Below, piece after piece: positions 10,991 through 23,030 of a stretch of 64,000 bases of DNA (position 1 is its first letter; every line of letters starts with the position of its first letter). The stretch spans positions 2,395,846-2,459,845 of the forward strand of contig NC_051452.1 in assembly GCF_001649575.2 (NCBI RefSeq), written 5' to 3'. Source of the stretch: Kryptolebias marmoratus (lineage: Eukaryota; Chordata; Actinopteri; Cyprinodontiformes; Rivulidae). The translations under genes and the position numbers were made by a program. The notes beneath the pieces are model-generated. The model saw only the letters and a list, made by a program, of their open reading frames with translations, was not told where the DNA came from and made no database searches.

Positions 10991-13379
10991 GTTGCTAAAT
11001 TAAGGTAATATTATCTATAGGAGACGGGTGCTGTCCTGACATGAATGAGTTGTGACAGCATGACTGATGTGCCATTTCCAAGGGTACTTGAGATGAACTA
11101 CTCTTTGTAGTAGATGTAGATGTCGCCACTAAGAAAATAGCACTACACAGCTGTAAGGGCAATGGAGGACGAATCATGCAAAACATTTACATGCACAAGC
11201 TGTAACAGTTTTATACCTTGAAGTGTTTCAGAGTAAAAACTAAAAAAAAGGAAAAAACAGTGTCAGAAATTTCTTTGACAGTATTATTTTTTATTTCCCA
11301 CCACAATTAAAACATTTCAATCGAATTCTGCTTTGGGATTTACCACAATCCAATCCAGGAGGAATTCTAATCTAATCTCTAATAGTTGTTTGATAGTTCC
11401 AAGTCCTATTTACAATGTATCAAACCCTGACAGCACCACAAAACTACCAGTTAACCAGCAGTCAGCGGTGGTGGTTGTCAGCTGTTCTAACACAGCAGGG
11501 AGTAGAAGTAAAGTCAAGGGAAAAACACTTCAATGCTGGGTAGTTTCTACACCAAGACAGAGGGGGTAATCAATCACTCCAGACCCCTTTCCACTAAAAG
11601 CAACATATTATTTCCTGTGTGACTGACTGGTTGAGTCTTGTGGCTGATTTGGCTAAATGAAACAGTGGGTGTGACCATGACAATTTCCGAGTTTTTTTTT
11701 TTTTTTTTTTATGTTGAAGGGTGGTAACATTTTTTACTGCTGTACTTTAAAAATATATATATTTTACAAAAAAATGTTTGCAAACTAAGTACTTTCTTGG
11801 TGTTTTTTTCCTCTTGTGCAAATCCCTGTAAATGCCACACTCCCCTGCAAAATCAGAACTGTTGGGTCATTTTTGATGCTCACCAAAGATGGCACACACA
11901 CTGTTTCTATTGTGAGGGTGCGTACAGCCTCTTACCCAACTAGTTACTTGCCGCTACATTATTTGCTGTATGCTTTTGTTATTGTGACTTTTCTTTCTTC
12001 AACACTAAATGTTAAGCACTTAAACTACCCTTTGTTTCTAACCTAATCACTCACTTCGATTTTGTTAAATTATCCACCATTCTCCTGATTTTGAGCTCGA
12101 GTCCAGCCATAAACTATTAACAAATTAGAAATCTGACAGAAAGCTGGTAGTTGAAGCTGGAACAGGACCAGCATCCTTGTAAACTGGTCACAGTACAAGT
12201 TCGAAGTCCTGCCCCTTCCACATAAATTAACACGCATCGCCCCAGTTAAACAAACAAACAAACAAACAATGCTCTCAATATGGTTTAAGCGTTGACACTT
12301 TTTGATTCAAACACGTCTTACCTTCCTGTCGTATAAGCAAATGTTCATTATTCCTCCTTAAAGTTCAGCTGTAATAAGTTAATACATGTTTAAGAAAGGA
12401 TATATGACATCATGATTGTGTGCTGGGAAAGAGGTGGGACTTTCAGCCCCACATTGCTAGCATGATGACTCTGGTTCCAAAATTACAATTTAAAAAAAAA
12501 AAAAAAAAACAGTTTATGGGTCCAACTTCAAATCCATGTGTGCCAACTTTGTTTAAACATAGTGCAATACATTAAGTAAACCTAAAGCTAAGAGTAATAT
12601 AAACAATTATTTAAATAAATCACACGTCTAGGTGCCTCATGATGCGAATGGAGTCTAAAAGATGAGGAGCAGCAAAAATAAGTCATGTTGCAAATTTCAA
12701 ATTTATTTCTGCATACAGTGCTAATCTTCTGGGCTATCCTTTCAAATGAGTTTTCTTTTTCCATCGGTTCAGCTTATCATACCATTTAGGGTCAAACTAA
12801 CTCCATATTTTTCTTATAACTGCAGAAAATGCTGATGACCCAAATGTAATGTCATTACCAAAAACCAATTACTTTGCTCTTCTTTTTTTTTCTTCTTTTT
12901 TTTTTGAGTTGGCCTTTAAGCATTAGCTAGTAATTTTAAGTTTTACCGTGCATGAGATAAAGCTGTCAGATGTACACAGTGAAATTAATTACTCAATCAA
13001 AACCTAATGATGAAAGCTCATTAATTTCTGAAAAGTAAAATTCGTGCTGATTAAATGAGTTCTGGAGCTGTAGGAATAGAATCTAAAGGATAGAAGTAGA
13101 TTAACTTTTTAATTTCTTCTTTTCATTTTGTTATTTCTGCCGCAGACTCGTATTTACCTTTTCCCCCTTTTTTACAAAACCTGTTCTCAAAAACAAACCT
13201 TACAAGTTAGGTTTAATTAACTTGTATATACTGATGGTGCAAATTGTAACAAAAGTCATAAATTAATACATTAATTATGCCTTTTGTCACATATTTGAAT
13301 AGCCCTTGGCTGTTTTTCTGTGACATACACGCTTGTATGCACATTTTCTACCAGTTTCTCTGTACAATTCTTAACCAGA
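10991..13379. other. Unique noncoding DNA with simple repeats
   Basis: No gene is seen. Simple repeats include a poly-T of about 18 near 11693-11710, an (AAAC)n tract at 12248-12269 and poly-A at about 12492-12509. Several 60-80 codon frames on both strands have no recognisable protein features. Confidence 0.35.
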
Positions 13380-13625
13380 AGCTGTCCTTGATTCCCTGCT
13401 CTTACTCACTCATTGCTTTGCTTTAACCACGAGCACCAAGCAGATGGGGCGACTGTGACAGCCACACACTGCTCGGGCAGCTGTGCAAGTGTGTAGACAA
13501 GACGTAATGAATAATCAGCCACCAGCCCCCAACTGCTTGTTATTAATAGCTAGGTGTTCTAATTACATTTTCACAACTTGTTGAGTCTCAGTAAATGTGA
13601 GGCTGATGGATCATGGAAAACTCTG
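13380..13625. promoter_or_regulatory. Candidate conserved noncoding element
   Basis: The composition is clearly more balanced than the AT-rich flanks. The words AGACGTAATGAATAATCAGC, GTTATTAATAGCTAGG and CTAATTACA suggest homeodomain input, and CACACACTGCTCGGGCAGCTG adds an E-box. No frame or repeat accounts for the block. Confidence 0.28.
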
Positions 13626-13989
13626 TTACTTCCATCTCAATTTTTTTAAAATTTATTTATTTTTATAGGTAAACATGCAAAAGCCGCCTATTTAGTTCAC
13701 AGCTTGATTCACTGACTCAAATATCAAAACTAATAAATGTAGTAAATAACGCCACATGAAGAATATTAGATTATGCTGCTGCAAAACGGGTTCAAACTGT
13801 GTTTTCTATCAGTGATTTACCTTCCAAAAAGGGAATATCAGGAATCAAATTCATCACTTAGACAAGCATCCAAGATAGTCCAACAAAAGTGACCCTTCCA
13901 TTCATGATTTATGTTTAAATATTTAATTAAATTTTACCTTAAACTGTTCTGGGAGAAAAACAGCACTCAGTGTCTTATGTGCAGTAAAA
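13626..13989. other. AT-rich DNA, nothing recognised
   Basis: No exon, RNA gene or clear repeat family is seen. Confidence 0.35.
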
Positions 13990-14460
13990 GGCCCCGAGAA
14001 GCCTGTTAGTTGGAGAAAGAAGTTGTGACTCGATACCTGAACAGGGCCAGAAACAAAGTGGATTGCTGCTGCATGGAAACAACTGTTCATGTGAGTGCTA
14101 ATTTATAAAACTTTTGCACCATTGTTAATTTAGCATTACGCAGTTAATCCCACAGAATTATTAAAATATTCTTGCAGGAAGTGTTCCAGGGCTGCACCAG
14201 AAGTGCCACACCCAGCTGCTTTTGCTATTTGTAGCCATAAAATTGCATGTAAAGCAAAATGAACTGCAATATAAAAGCCAAAACAATAGTGTTTGTATGT
14301 GAATTTCACAGATTAGAGCTGTATTAAGATGGCATCAAAACCACTTTGGTCTTGGCACTGCTCAGATTGGAAGATATCCCATCAATCCAGTCAGAATTAA
14401 ACTTTGTCTCTCCGACTTAGTCATTTAAAGAGCCATCTACAACATAGTTATTTATAAAAT
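13990..14460. repeat. Family B repeat copy
   Basis: The right end is clear: CACTTTGGTCTTGGCACTGC, then CCATCAATCCAGTCAGAATT, then AAAGAGCCATCTACAACA. The interior shares GATTGCTGCTGCATGG with the family's GATTACTGCTGCC. The left boundary is uncertain. Confidence 0.5.
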
Positions 14461-16539
14461 TTTCCACATCAATCTACACAGATCCACAAATCTTAATCAC
14501 TTTAACACATTTTTTTTAATGTTTCACATGACTCATTGGTAAAATACCACAGATAGGTTTTCAGCATAAACTATAAGTGTTTACTAGTGATCACCAACAG
14601 AATACTTAATAATACTGTCAACCTTGATAAGAGCTTAGCGTCTGAAGGAAAATGTACATTTTTCCCTTTTAATTAAACCTGTATTTCAGCTTTAGGTGTT
14701 TATACACAACATTTTCTGTTAATCAGCACAAGTGAAACATTTTATTTGAGATGCTGAGTAGTGGTGAGGTTTTGAAAGTTACATTCGTTTGTACTATAAA
14801 TTGTCAGTTTCAGTCATTTACACCCATTATGTGGTATCACACAAGTGGCATTTACCATGCACTGATTGCGTACCATTTTTTGTAAATAAGCTATCAGCTC
14901 TGGAGGTCCCAGTTTAACCCTCATTGAAATTGAGTCTTAAAATTAGCCTGCTGGGGACAACTTCTGTCCCTCAAGCGGCCCTGATTTGGCCCACCCACCA
15001 CCAATGATCATTGGTATGTATAAACACCAATTTAATGCAACATATGACACAGTATGAAGGTTTATAATATCCCCCACCACCTACACCAAACTGAAACAAC
15101 TCTGGCTGATGTCTTCTGCATGTGAGATGGTGACTGCTGATTACAACTCCACAAAAGCCCTTTAAAAGAATCCAAAGTACTCCTTTAATTGCTTGCTTGT
15201 TGTTGGATCAACATGATGAAGCACTGAAATGCTGAGCAACTCTTGAGTGCAAGTGTTTGATGATGCAGCCTTGTGTCAAAGTGATTTATTTATTTAAGTA
15301 TCCTTTGTTTCAGCTTGCCAGGAAAACACAGCTTGGTGAGGTCTAAAGTAAAAAAGAAAGAAATTCAGGTACTTTGTGTTGGACTATTTGTCTCACTTTG
15401 TATCAGGTCTTTACTCATTATTTCATAACTACCGGCTGGACTACTTTTCGAACAAACGGTGCTAAAATAATGCTGAAGTTGCTTTTGTGTATGAATAAAA
15501 TTCAGGTAGCGAAGTTCATTTATTGAGGTGTTCAACAGTCAACCGTGTTCTTAAAATGACAGGTTGATGCCCACCATAAAGCTAAAATTTATAGCTCCCA
15601 ATTGAGGATTTTGCTTGGTGAAGTTAATGTCTGCAAACAACCAGATGCCCCCCTGCCTGAAGTCAAAGCACTCAAACCTCAACCTGCTGGTGGCATCAGG
15701 AGACGCTTTCTGGTGATGGCCCATTGATAGTGAATTATTGACCCATTCCGGCTCCTCATAGAATTAGCTTTTATGTGAACGTGGAGCTTCCAGCTGTGTG
15801 TCGGAATATGTTCTCCAGTAAAAATCCCCGTGTGCCATCGGAGACGCAGCAGTTGTTACATTATTCATCCTCTATGGAGCTGTTCCTGGGTTTGTCTCTG
15901 GATTACATCAGCACCACTATCAGCTGTTAAGCTTAAAGACACTTGTTCTAACTGAACTGAACAATGCTGCATCTAATAACCTAATCCTTTCCAACCTAGG
16001 TTTCAGCATTTTGTCTTTATTGCGTGATTTATGCATTTCTAATTTATAAAATCACATTAGTGGCAGTGTTGCCTTCTGTAAATCGGCTCCTAAAAAAAGC
16101 AATGAAAAGTAAGAGCACTATCAGAGCAGTGGGAGATAGTGCAAGGGTATATGAAGGTGCTCTTGAGATCAGAGTAGTCCTTATCTCTGTTAGGAAAAAG
16201 GGGAGGGAAAAGGAAAGGTGTTGGTGACGTGCATGCAAGGCATCATGCATATGGATTTTACAGTAGGACCAGATGGAACTGAGGAAGTGACATTGTTGAG
16301 GTAGCAAAAACCTGTGCGCCAGGTCTCCAGTCCCAGCAGTTTACGATCAAAGTGCCCTGACTGTTTTTGATGAACATGTAAATCACAACTCGACAGCACC
16401 GAGGTGTTTGACATGGTGTGACAAGTGCACCCAAAAACAGGATCAAAGCAGACTCACGAGCTGCAAATCGCAGAATTATACAGCAGAGACGTCAGAGACA
16501 CGTGCCTGAGTTTCTGTTGATCACCTCTGCATTGCATCA
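14461..16539. other. Unique noncoding DNA; a GC-balanced block near 15640-15900
   Basis: No gene is seen. The 15640-15900 block (for example CCCCCCTGCCTGAAGTCAAA and CTGTTCCTGGGTTTGTCTCT) stands out from the flanks and could be a regulatory element. Four short overlapping frames at 16024-16446, on both strands, show no protein features. Confidence 0.22.
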
Positions 16540-16740
16540 ATTAGCTAGAAAGTACCTATTTAAAAATATTTTGATCATTTTCAATCTGACAAGCTAACTG
16601 CTAATCCAATCACATATGATAACAAAATGCCTTCACTGTCATTTTCTCAGGACATAATTATTGTAGTTTTATGGTTCTTTACATGCACAAATAGCAGCAG
16701 TAGCTAGCTGTAGCACTTCCAGTGCATCTTGGGGTCAACT
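16540..16740 (-). repeat. Family B repeat fragment
   Basis: Read on the minus strand, the family phrase appears as CACTGGAAGTGCTACAGCTA followed by GCTACTGCTGCTATTTGTGC, and CAATCTGACAAGCTAACTGC on the plus strand resembles the family's end. It abuts the DNA element that begins at 16745. Confidence 0.45.
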
Positions 16741-16744
16741 TTTG

Positions 16745-17298
16745 CCCCTTTTCCACCGGCTCTAAAGGTCTCGGCTCCGCTCTACTTGGCTTGCTTTGCG
16801 CAGCGGGCCAGCGGGCCGGCCCTGCTTTGTGGGCGGCGCTAGCTTAGCTCCTGTTCACTCATTGGTCGTGGGTGTGACCAAATGCAAACATAAAGAGCGA
16901 AGAAAACAATGGTAGACAACAGTGTTAGCTCACCCTGCAACGTTTCTGCCGTCTGTCCCCCAGCTGAAGGCGTTGTAAAGCCTGAAACCTCCGGCTGATA
17001 ACAGCCGTCCTACTCCGTGCAACAATCGCGACATCCAGAGCATTTCTTCCACTGCGCCTCTCTTCCTGAAGTCTCAGGAGAATCCCCATAAGTTTAAAAA
17101 ACAGCAACAACACAGGGCCAAATTTGTCCATAGCTCTTCCAAAGTCTGTAGTTGTGGCTTTGGAGCCCCCATCCCAACACAAGGAGGCGTTCCTCTGCTA
17201 CCGACCAAACTGGCCGGTGGAAACGCGATGCATTTTTCCTAGAGCCAAGCCAGCCCAAGTAGAGCAGGATTTCTGTAGTGGAGCCAGTGGAAAAGGGG
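16745..17298. mobile_element. 554-bp inverted-repeat DNA transposon (non-autonomous)
   Basis: The left end CCCCTTTTCCACCGGCTCTA and the reverse complement of the right end, CCCCTTTTCCACTGGCTCCA, agree. After a short mismatched stretch both resume with GCTCTACTTGG. Terminal inverted repeats are therefore about 50 bp. The interior is GC-rich for this window. On the minus strand (16925-17182) it holds an 85-codon frame with an Arg-rich, leucine-rich peptide that could be a transposase remnant. The flanks do not give a clean target duplication, so the superfamily is open; PIF/Harbinger-like is my guess. Confidence 0.7.
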
Positions 17299-17312
17299 TG
17301 TTTGACTTGTGA

Positions 17313-17730
17313 ATTGGCAAACACTAGCCAAAATATATAGTTTCCTGCAACAGTGGCTTTTCTCTTTGCCATTTTCCCATAAAGCTTAGACTTGTGAAGA
17401 ACCCAGGCAACAGTTGTAGCTCAGACTTTCCCGTTTTATCTGTCGAAGCTTAGAACTCCTCCAGAGTGCTCACATGTGTTTTGGTGGCCTCTCTCACTAC
17501 TATTCTCAGTTTGTGAGGACAGCCTGTTGTTGGTAGATTTACACATCCCATATGCCTCCTATTTCTTAAAGATTGATTTAATAGAACTCCCGGGAATGTT
17601 TAGTTCTTGGAAGTCCTTTTGTATCCATCCCCTGACTTGTACTTTTCAAAAACCTTTTCTCTGAGTTGAATTCGGACAGTCACTTTAAAAGGGGTGAATA
17701 TTTATGCAATCACTTATTTAGCATTACATT
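17313..17730 (-). pseudogene. Tc1/mariner transposase remnant, N-terminal half
   Basis: On the minus strand, broken frames give FEKYKSGDGYKRTSKN (helix-turn-helix region of Tc1-like transposases, near 17650), then an Ile-Lys-Ser-Ile-Phe-Lys-Lys-like stretch. Further on comes LYGKMAKRKATVAG (near 17350-17390), corresponding to the family's conserved LYG..A.RKPLL. Frameshifts and stops are present and the catalytic part is absent; the remnant stops 14 bp from the adjacent inverted-repeat element. It is a dead fossil of a cut-and-paste transposon. Confidence 0.65.
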
Positions 17731-20700
17731 TTTTTTTTAAATTTGTATTATGGCAGCAATAAAAGCAGAAACACCCAAGTGGGTTAAAACTTTTTAGGCA
17801 ATATCTGATGTCTAACATTTTAAATCAATAGCTTAGTTTATATTTTATCTTCACATAAATACCTCTAAGTGTAAAAGAAAGAAAATCCACACTGTTCTGT
17901 CAAACATCAACTTGTACATCAAGACACAAATCAAATCCAGGAACTTGGTCTGTCTTTCAAAAAAAATCTTTTTACCATTTGCTCCATCTGCAACTGAGTC
18001 AAAGTTTTACAAATCTTCAAAATCTGTTCACAAAAGCTGACACAAGTCAAAACTTCAGTCTCTTGTGAAAAACTTGTCACCTACTGCTAAGATAAACGTG
18101 GATCCAGCAAAGTCACAAATGCTTAGTAAATTTCCCCAAAGACGGAGACAAGGCTGTCCACTTCTCCTGAGTTCTTCTCTTGATAGACACATCTGGGAAG
18201 AGGAGATGAATGTGCAGCAGAGAAAAGGAAGCTTCACGCTGGCTCTAAAATGTACAGGGACATTTAGATCCAGAGGCCAAGGTCGTTTATATCTATGCAT
18301 CTTCTTTTCTGTCTCCTGTCTCCCTTTCCTGTATCTCCAGAGGGTGTTTATTCAGTTTCCCTGGCAGATGTGTGAACTCAAACACGACTTTCCTGCAAGG
18401 AGGGGAGAAAAAAGCAACCAGCAGTTTTTTTGTTTTTTTTTGTCTTTTATTCTTTGCGTGGACACACTTTAACTCAAAGGCGGGCCACTTTATAAAGTGA
18501 TCAAGCCAACAACATACAAGAACTCTGATACTGGGTAATAAGACATAAAGATGTTGATTATATTTATCCTGAGCAAAGCTAAGTTGATGTTAAAATCCTT
18601 TTTGTTATCTTGTGAAAAACTACTGATTGTCACGGCTGGATTTCCGTATGACACAAGGTCACGAGCAAAGCTTGAATAATACCACGGGGAGGAGAGACAA
18701 GAGAATCATTTGAAGATATTGATGTGGCACTGTTATTATACAGGACTGCTTATACTCACCACCATAATAGACTTGATGCCAAATTATACATCAGTAGCTT
18801 GTTATCATTACAATGTATGATTTATTCACAAAGAAGTCTGCCTCTTCCTTAACTAATCATTTCTCATTGTTTCAGATTGTTTCCAAGTGTGGTGAGGTTT
18901 CTAAATGTTTTCAATATCACAGAACAAAATAAGCTGCAGGGTTTTTGTTTCTTTTGTAGAGTTTATTTTAAGTGTTTTAAACCTGGATTTAACTGTCCTT
19001 AATGAGCAGTCACAGGGAGATTTACTACGTGACATTGTCGATCAGAGGAAAAACGGGGGAAAACGTCAAATTGGCAAGCATTTAGGACAAGCACCAAACC
19101 AGTCGTTTAAAAATTCTGCCAATTTTTTTCTTTGTTTGGGTGGAACCCAAATCAAAAAGAACGTGTTAAGTTTTACAAAAACAAAATAGCTGTAATGAGT
19201 GTATTCAGACTGTCAGTATTTCACTTTTTTTTTTTAAAGCATGCAAAAAGAATTACATATTTAACACACAAACCTTTTACACTCGCATGTGAAAATGAAA
19301 TTTGTCTGCATTTGAGAAAGTAGGCGTGATGACAAATAAAACTAAAATCAGTGGTTTTTCCCAGTCAAATATGAAATTTATTGGCTGCAGAAATTGCTGT
19401 TATGTTGCTGAGTGGATTATTTTTTATTTAATATATCAGTTTCACTCTGAGAAATATTAAAAAAAAAATATATATGCACACCAAAATCTCTAGAATACCA
19501 TTAAACGATAAGCTTACTAAAAAGTAATTTATACAAGCAAGTTACTATCATTTAACTGAAATGAAAGTTTCCGTTAATCAGTTTTTTGTTCTTGAAGCAA
19601 GTTTTTAAAAAGGGGAAAATCTGAATCCAAATGTACCAAAAGTAAAAATTAAAACAAAGTATTTATTTCAAACAGTATAACAACTCTGCTATCCACTGGA
19701 TTGCTGCAAATTTGGGAAAAACCTCCTGTAAACACTTGTAGTACTCAACAAACAGGTGTTTTCTACTATTGTCATCATGTGACGTATAATAAAGTCACTT
19801 AATTACATAGAGTGAAGATGCAATGGAAAAAATCTGACACCTTTTTATTCTCCAAGAAAATTATAAAAGGGTAAAATGCAAGTAATAATAGTGTCGGACC
19901 TAAATGATGATAGTCTGAGTACATTTAAATGGCGGTCATTTATTCTACTCAATCATTCATTGATTTTCTTTATGCATTAAACTTCAGAGACGAGTTATAA
20001 CTAAACGTAAAAGAGCAAATTCTGTAATTTGGAAGAAATTGGATTTAAAAAAAAAACATTTTTTTAGGAGAAATAAAATATGCAGAAACAGGGTGCACAC
20101 TTTGTAACTAGATTTTCATTTTATTTTTTAAGTTAAACTGACTGACTTAATAAAAAGTAGCACAGTTTGATCATTAAATAGGATTATAGGACAAAATTTG
20201 ATACTGGAACAGGAATCAAAAGCACCGAAAGATGATGTTTGATCTTTTCTGATCATTCAAATACCCGTCACATTTCAGCCCAGTCTGCTCATCGGCTTTA
20301 CAGATACTTGAATGAAAAGCAAACAGTTTCGAAGAAAGTCTGAACAATTTAACATCTTACAGACAGCGTAGCTGATTTGAGCTTCTGATTTGTTTGAGTG
20401 AGTCCACAGATCTTGAGGATTTGGCATATTTGCCAACGCAAGCAAATCGTGGATATATTGTAATTACAGTTTCTGTTTCAGAGTGATCATGAAGACAAAG
20501 GAAAAGTCATTTTTGTTTTTTCTTCTGTATACATGAATCATAACATCTTAAAATTCATAGTCACAAGTTTGCAGTTTTAAAACTTTGTCCTGTCAGAAAA
20601 TGTGTATTGTTCTAAGCCAAAGATTATTGGTTCAAACACAGCTTCTTGAAAAGGTAGAAAAGTGTAAACTGAACTTTCTTTATGTTTTTTCTTGAAACAT

Positions 20701-20760
20701 TAGCAGAATGTTTTCTGAAACAAAATAATTTGTGGAACATTTGAACATTTTGATGAAAGT
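17731..20760. other. Unique AT-rich DNA; both strands open at 18055-18472
   Basis: No gene is recognised. At 18055-18472 a 135-codon plus-strand frame and an 81-codon minus-strand frame overlap. The peptides lack known domains and the plus frame ends in low-complexity Phe-rich sequence, so this is probably a GC-balanced noncoding block rather than an exon. The remainder is AT-rich with short homopolymers. Confidence 0.25.
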
Positions 20761-21023
20761 GGGGTGGCTGTGGCTCAATGGTTAGAGCAGTAGTCCTCTA
20801 ATGAGGTAGTGTGAAGTTAGTCCACCAGTCCCCCACATCTTGAAGTGTCCCTGGGCAGGACACCGAACCCTTCGTTCCCTCCGATGTGTGGCCTGTTGGT
20901 GTATGAATGTGATCTAAAGCACTGATTAGTCTCCATAGATTGATTCAGATTAGCTTTGTAGAAATGTAGTAGAGTGCTGGATGAATCTGTGTGAGAGTCC
21001 TGGTTGGCTAGAAAGGCACTATA

Positions 21024-21697
21024 CAGTCCCTCCAGGATTTCACAGGCATTTTTTGTGATTGTTGCGGCTAAAATGCCTGATTTCTCGGGGCATTTTCCTA
21101 AACGTTTCAATTTTTTTTTTTTACCAAAATCAATAAAAAACCATAACTTTTAATATCTAAACCAAAAATACTTCCTAGTTTTGTAAGATAATTCCCAACA
21201 AAAGGTGCTTTATTTGAGAACTTTGATAGTTTCTAAACTGACATTCATGAGCATTTCTGGATCGTCCCTGGTCTGCAGCTCTCCTCACATGTTTTGCAGA
21301 CACAAAGTGTTTGTCGATGCGTTTATGTTCCATGATTACNNNNNNNNNNNNNNNNNNNNNNNNNNNNNNNNNNNNNNNNNNNNNNNNNNNNNNNNNNNNN
21401 NNNNNNNNNNNNNNNNNNNNNNNNNNNNNNNNNNNNNNNNNNNNNNNNNNNNNNNNNNNNNNNNNNNNNNNNNNNNNNNNNNNNNNNNNNNNNNNNNNNN
21501 NNNNNNNNNNNNNNNNNNNNNNNNACTAGATCGCAGAAACGGTGGCGAATCACTTTAGAAACAATAAATATTGGGTTAAAGTTGCGGGAAAGTTGCGGCG
21601 TTTTGGGCAAAGTTGCAAAAAGTTGCGATTTCGCGGGGTTTGCTTGATTTGGCATTAATAGCTGCGATCACAACATCGTAAAATCCTGGAGGGTCTG
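21024..21697. mobile_element. Inverted-repeat DNA transposon nested in the SINE
   Basis: The left end is CAGTCCCTCCAGGATTTCAC and the reverse-complemented right end is CAGACCCTCCAGGATTTTAC. Similarity continues for about 60 bp (GTGATTGTTGCGGCTAAAAT against GTGATCGCAGCTATTAATG). ACTATA occurs immediately outside both ends (21018-21023 and 21698-21703), a 6-bp target duplication. The interior contains a 185-base assembly gap. No transposase frame is visible. A 6-bp duplication with CAG...CTG ends would fit a hAT-related or IS3EU-type element; I cannot decide. Confidence 0.8.
21340..21524. other. Assembly gap (185 N)
   Basis: All bases are N. The gap sits inside the nested transposon, so its size and content may be an assembly artefact of repeat collapse. 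Confidence 0.99.
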
Positions 21698-21724
21698 ACT
21701 ATAAAAGTACAGTGTATTTACCAT

Positions 21725-22849
21725 GAGAGAAATTTGTAAATGTCATTAAAGACTATCTGGACATGAGGCATCGAATGCCAGTGTGTTTTTATTTTAAGAT
21801 CATTAAATCTCTCATATGTTAAAGCAAGCAAGAAGACAAGAATTAAATAATATGAAATTGCTACTTTTTTTTCTCCATTTTCTTCACCGTCCTTGATTGC
21901 AACGTCCATAAGGCAAGTAGAACATAAAAAAAAAAAAAAAAAAACATTCATGCTAACGTAAATGGAGAGTCCAGGCTTACCTTTGATTGCCTGATATCAG
22001 ACAGAATTGTCAACTAGTTACTTAGTCAACCCAGTCAAGTGTTGGATTCAAAGTTTTGGACCCAGGCAAGGCCATGGAATTTGTTTGAAGATGAAGGTTT
22101 GAACTTCAAGTAAGACTGCAGTAGCATTTTCAAAAGCGACATTTTAAACATAATAAATTTGGTCTGATTAGAGGTAATGTTTGGCTAAATCCTGCCAAAG
22201 CATGTGCCAATGTCTCAAATGTTCCCTGAACCATGAAGGAAAGCCGAGCTGCATGAGGTGTCTCTCAGCTGTGCAAACAATCAATCACTGGCAGTGGCAA
22301 GTGGATTACGATCCACTATCTGTGTTCATGTGCTTCTGGGTCCCAGGGAAAAGATATTCCCCAGACATGCTGAAATTGAGTAAGTGGTGCAAGAGAAGAA
22401 AGGCCACCACAGTCTCACAGGAAGGTCTATATCAGATTCCTAGATAAAGTATTGCTGCTTTACAGCATAATTGTCCAGAGGGAAGTTATGTTTTATTTTT
22501 CCTGACACCAAACTCTCATTTGGAGAAAATATCCCTAAGGAGTACAAGTCCATCTCTGACAAAACCAAACCTTTTGATGTTGCTTTACGAAACATGCAGA
22601 GTGGAAGTGGAAGGTTTCAGACACATACAATGCTTGAAATGGACCTGAAATTGACAGCTGAAGCAATATTATGCAATTTTTTTTTTTTGGTCCTTTCTCA
22701 GTTTTCAATATGTAGAAAATATTTTTTGCATTTTTTTATGATGTGTAAAAGTAACCTGTAATTAAAAAAAACAAAACACAATGCAATATCATTTTAGAAT
22801 AAAATATTAGATATAATAAAATGAAGAATAAAGAGAGCCTTGTCTTATT
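21725..22849. promoter_or_regulatory. Unique noncoding DNA; candidate element 22170-22460
   Basis: The block at 22170-22460 is GC-balanced: GCTGTGCAAACAATCAATCA, GTGGATTACGATCCACTATC (in which GTGGAT and ATCCAC form an inverted repeat) and GCTTCTGGGTCCCAGG. An 88-codon frame spans it but shows no domain. A poly-A of about 19 lies near 21926-21944. Confidence 0.25.
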
Positions 22850-23030
22850 ACCTCGGTAATGCCTCCCCCAACCCTAATCTAAACCATCACAACAAAATAC
22901 TCTCCAGTAACCACCCAATATTTATATCCTTAACTTTAAAACCTTATTTTAGCCCTTAAAATTGTAGGTTCCAGACAGTCTTTTGAACCAATCAGTTGTT
23001 CCACGTTTTTCCGACCCTAAAACATAAAAC
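22850..23030. repeat. Probable dispersed repeat fragment
   Basis: CCCCAACCCTAATCTAAACC, then CCACCCAATATTTATATCCT, and CTTTTGAACCAATCAGTTGT resemble a phrase seen dispersed in fish noncoding DNA. No ends or coding remnant can be defined. Confidence 0.3.

Larger units (their letters stand above)
20761..21724 (+). mobile_element. tRNA-derived SINE, split by a DNA transposon
   Basis: GGGGTGGCTGTGGCTCAATG, then GTTAGAGCAGTAGTCCTCTA, is a tRNA-like head with a clear A box; the B box (GTGAAGTTAGTCC) is decayed. The body carries GTCCCTGGGCAGGACACC, a phrase shared by a common teleost SINE. The 3' end reads AAGGCACTATA before the insertion and resumes with ATAAAAGTACAGTGTATTTA after it. SINEs of this type are transcribed by RNA polymerase III and copied by LINE machinery. 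This copy is interrupted and inert. Confidence 0.8.

Noticed and set aside
18065..18472. 135-codon plus-strand frame as a protein-coding gene
   Set aside because: No recognisable domain, low-complexity Phe-rich end, and an equally open frame on the other strand. More like balanced noncoding DNA.
20797..20812. ATGAGGTAGTGTGAAG as a let-7-like microRNA
   Set aside because: Only the first few bases match TGAGGTAGT, it lies inside the tRNA-derived SINE, and no let-7-type hairpin surrounds it.
20761..20835. Functional tRNA gene
   Set aside because: The A box is intact but the B box is decayed, there is no cloverleaf acceptor stem, and the downstream body is that of a SINE.
21205..21655. Long frames of 110-117 codons across the N gap
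   Set aside because: They are open only because N codons are not stops; the sequence is a DNA transposon.
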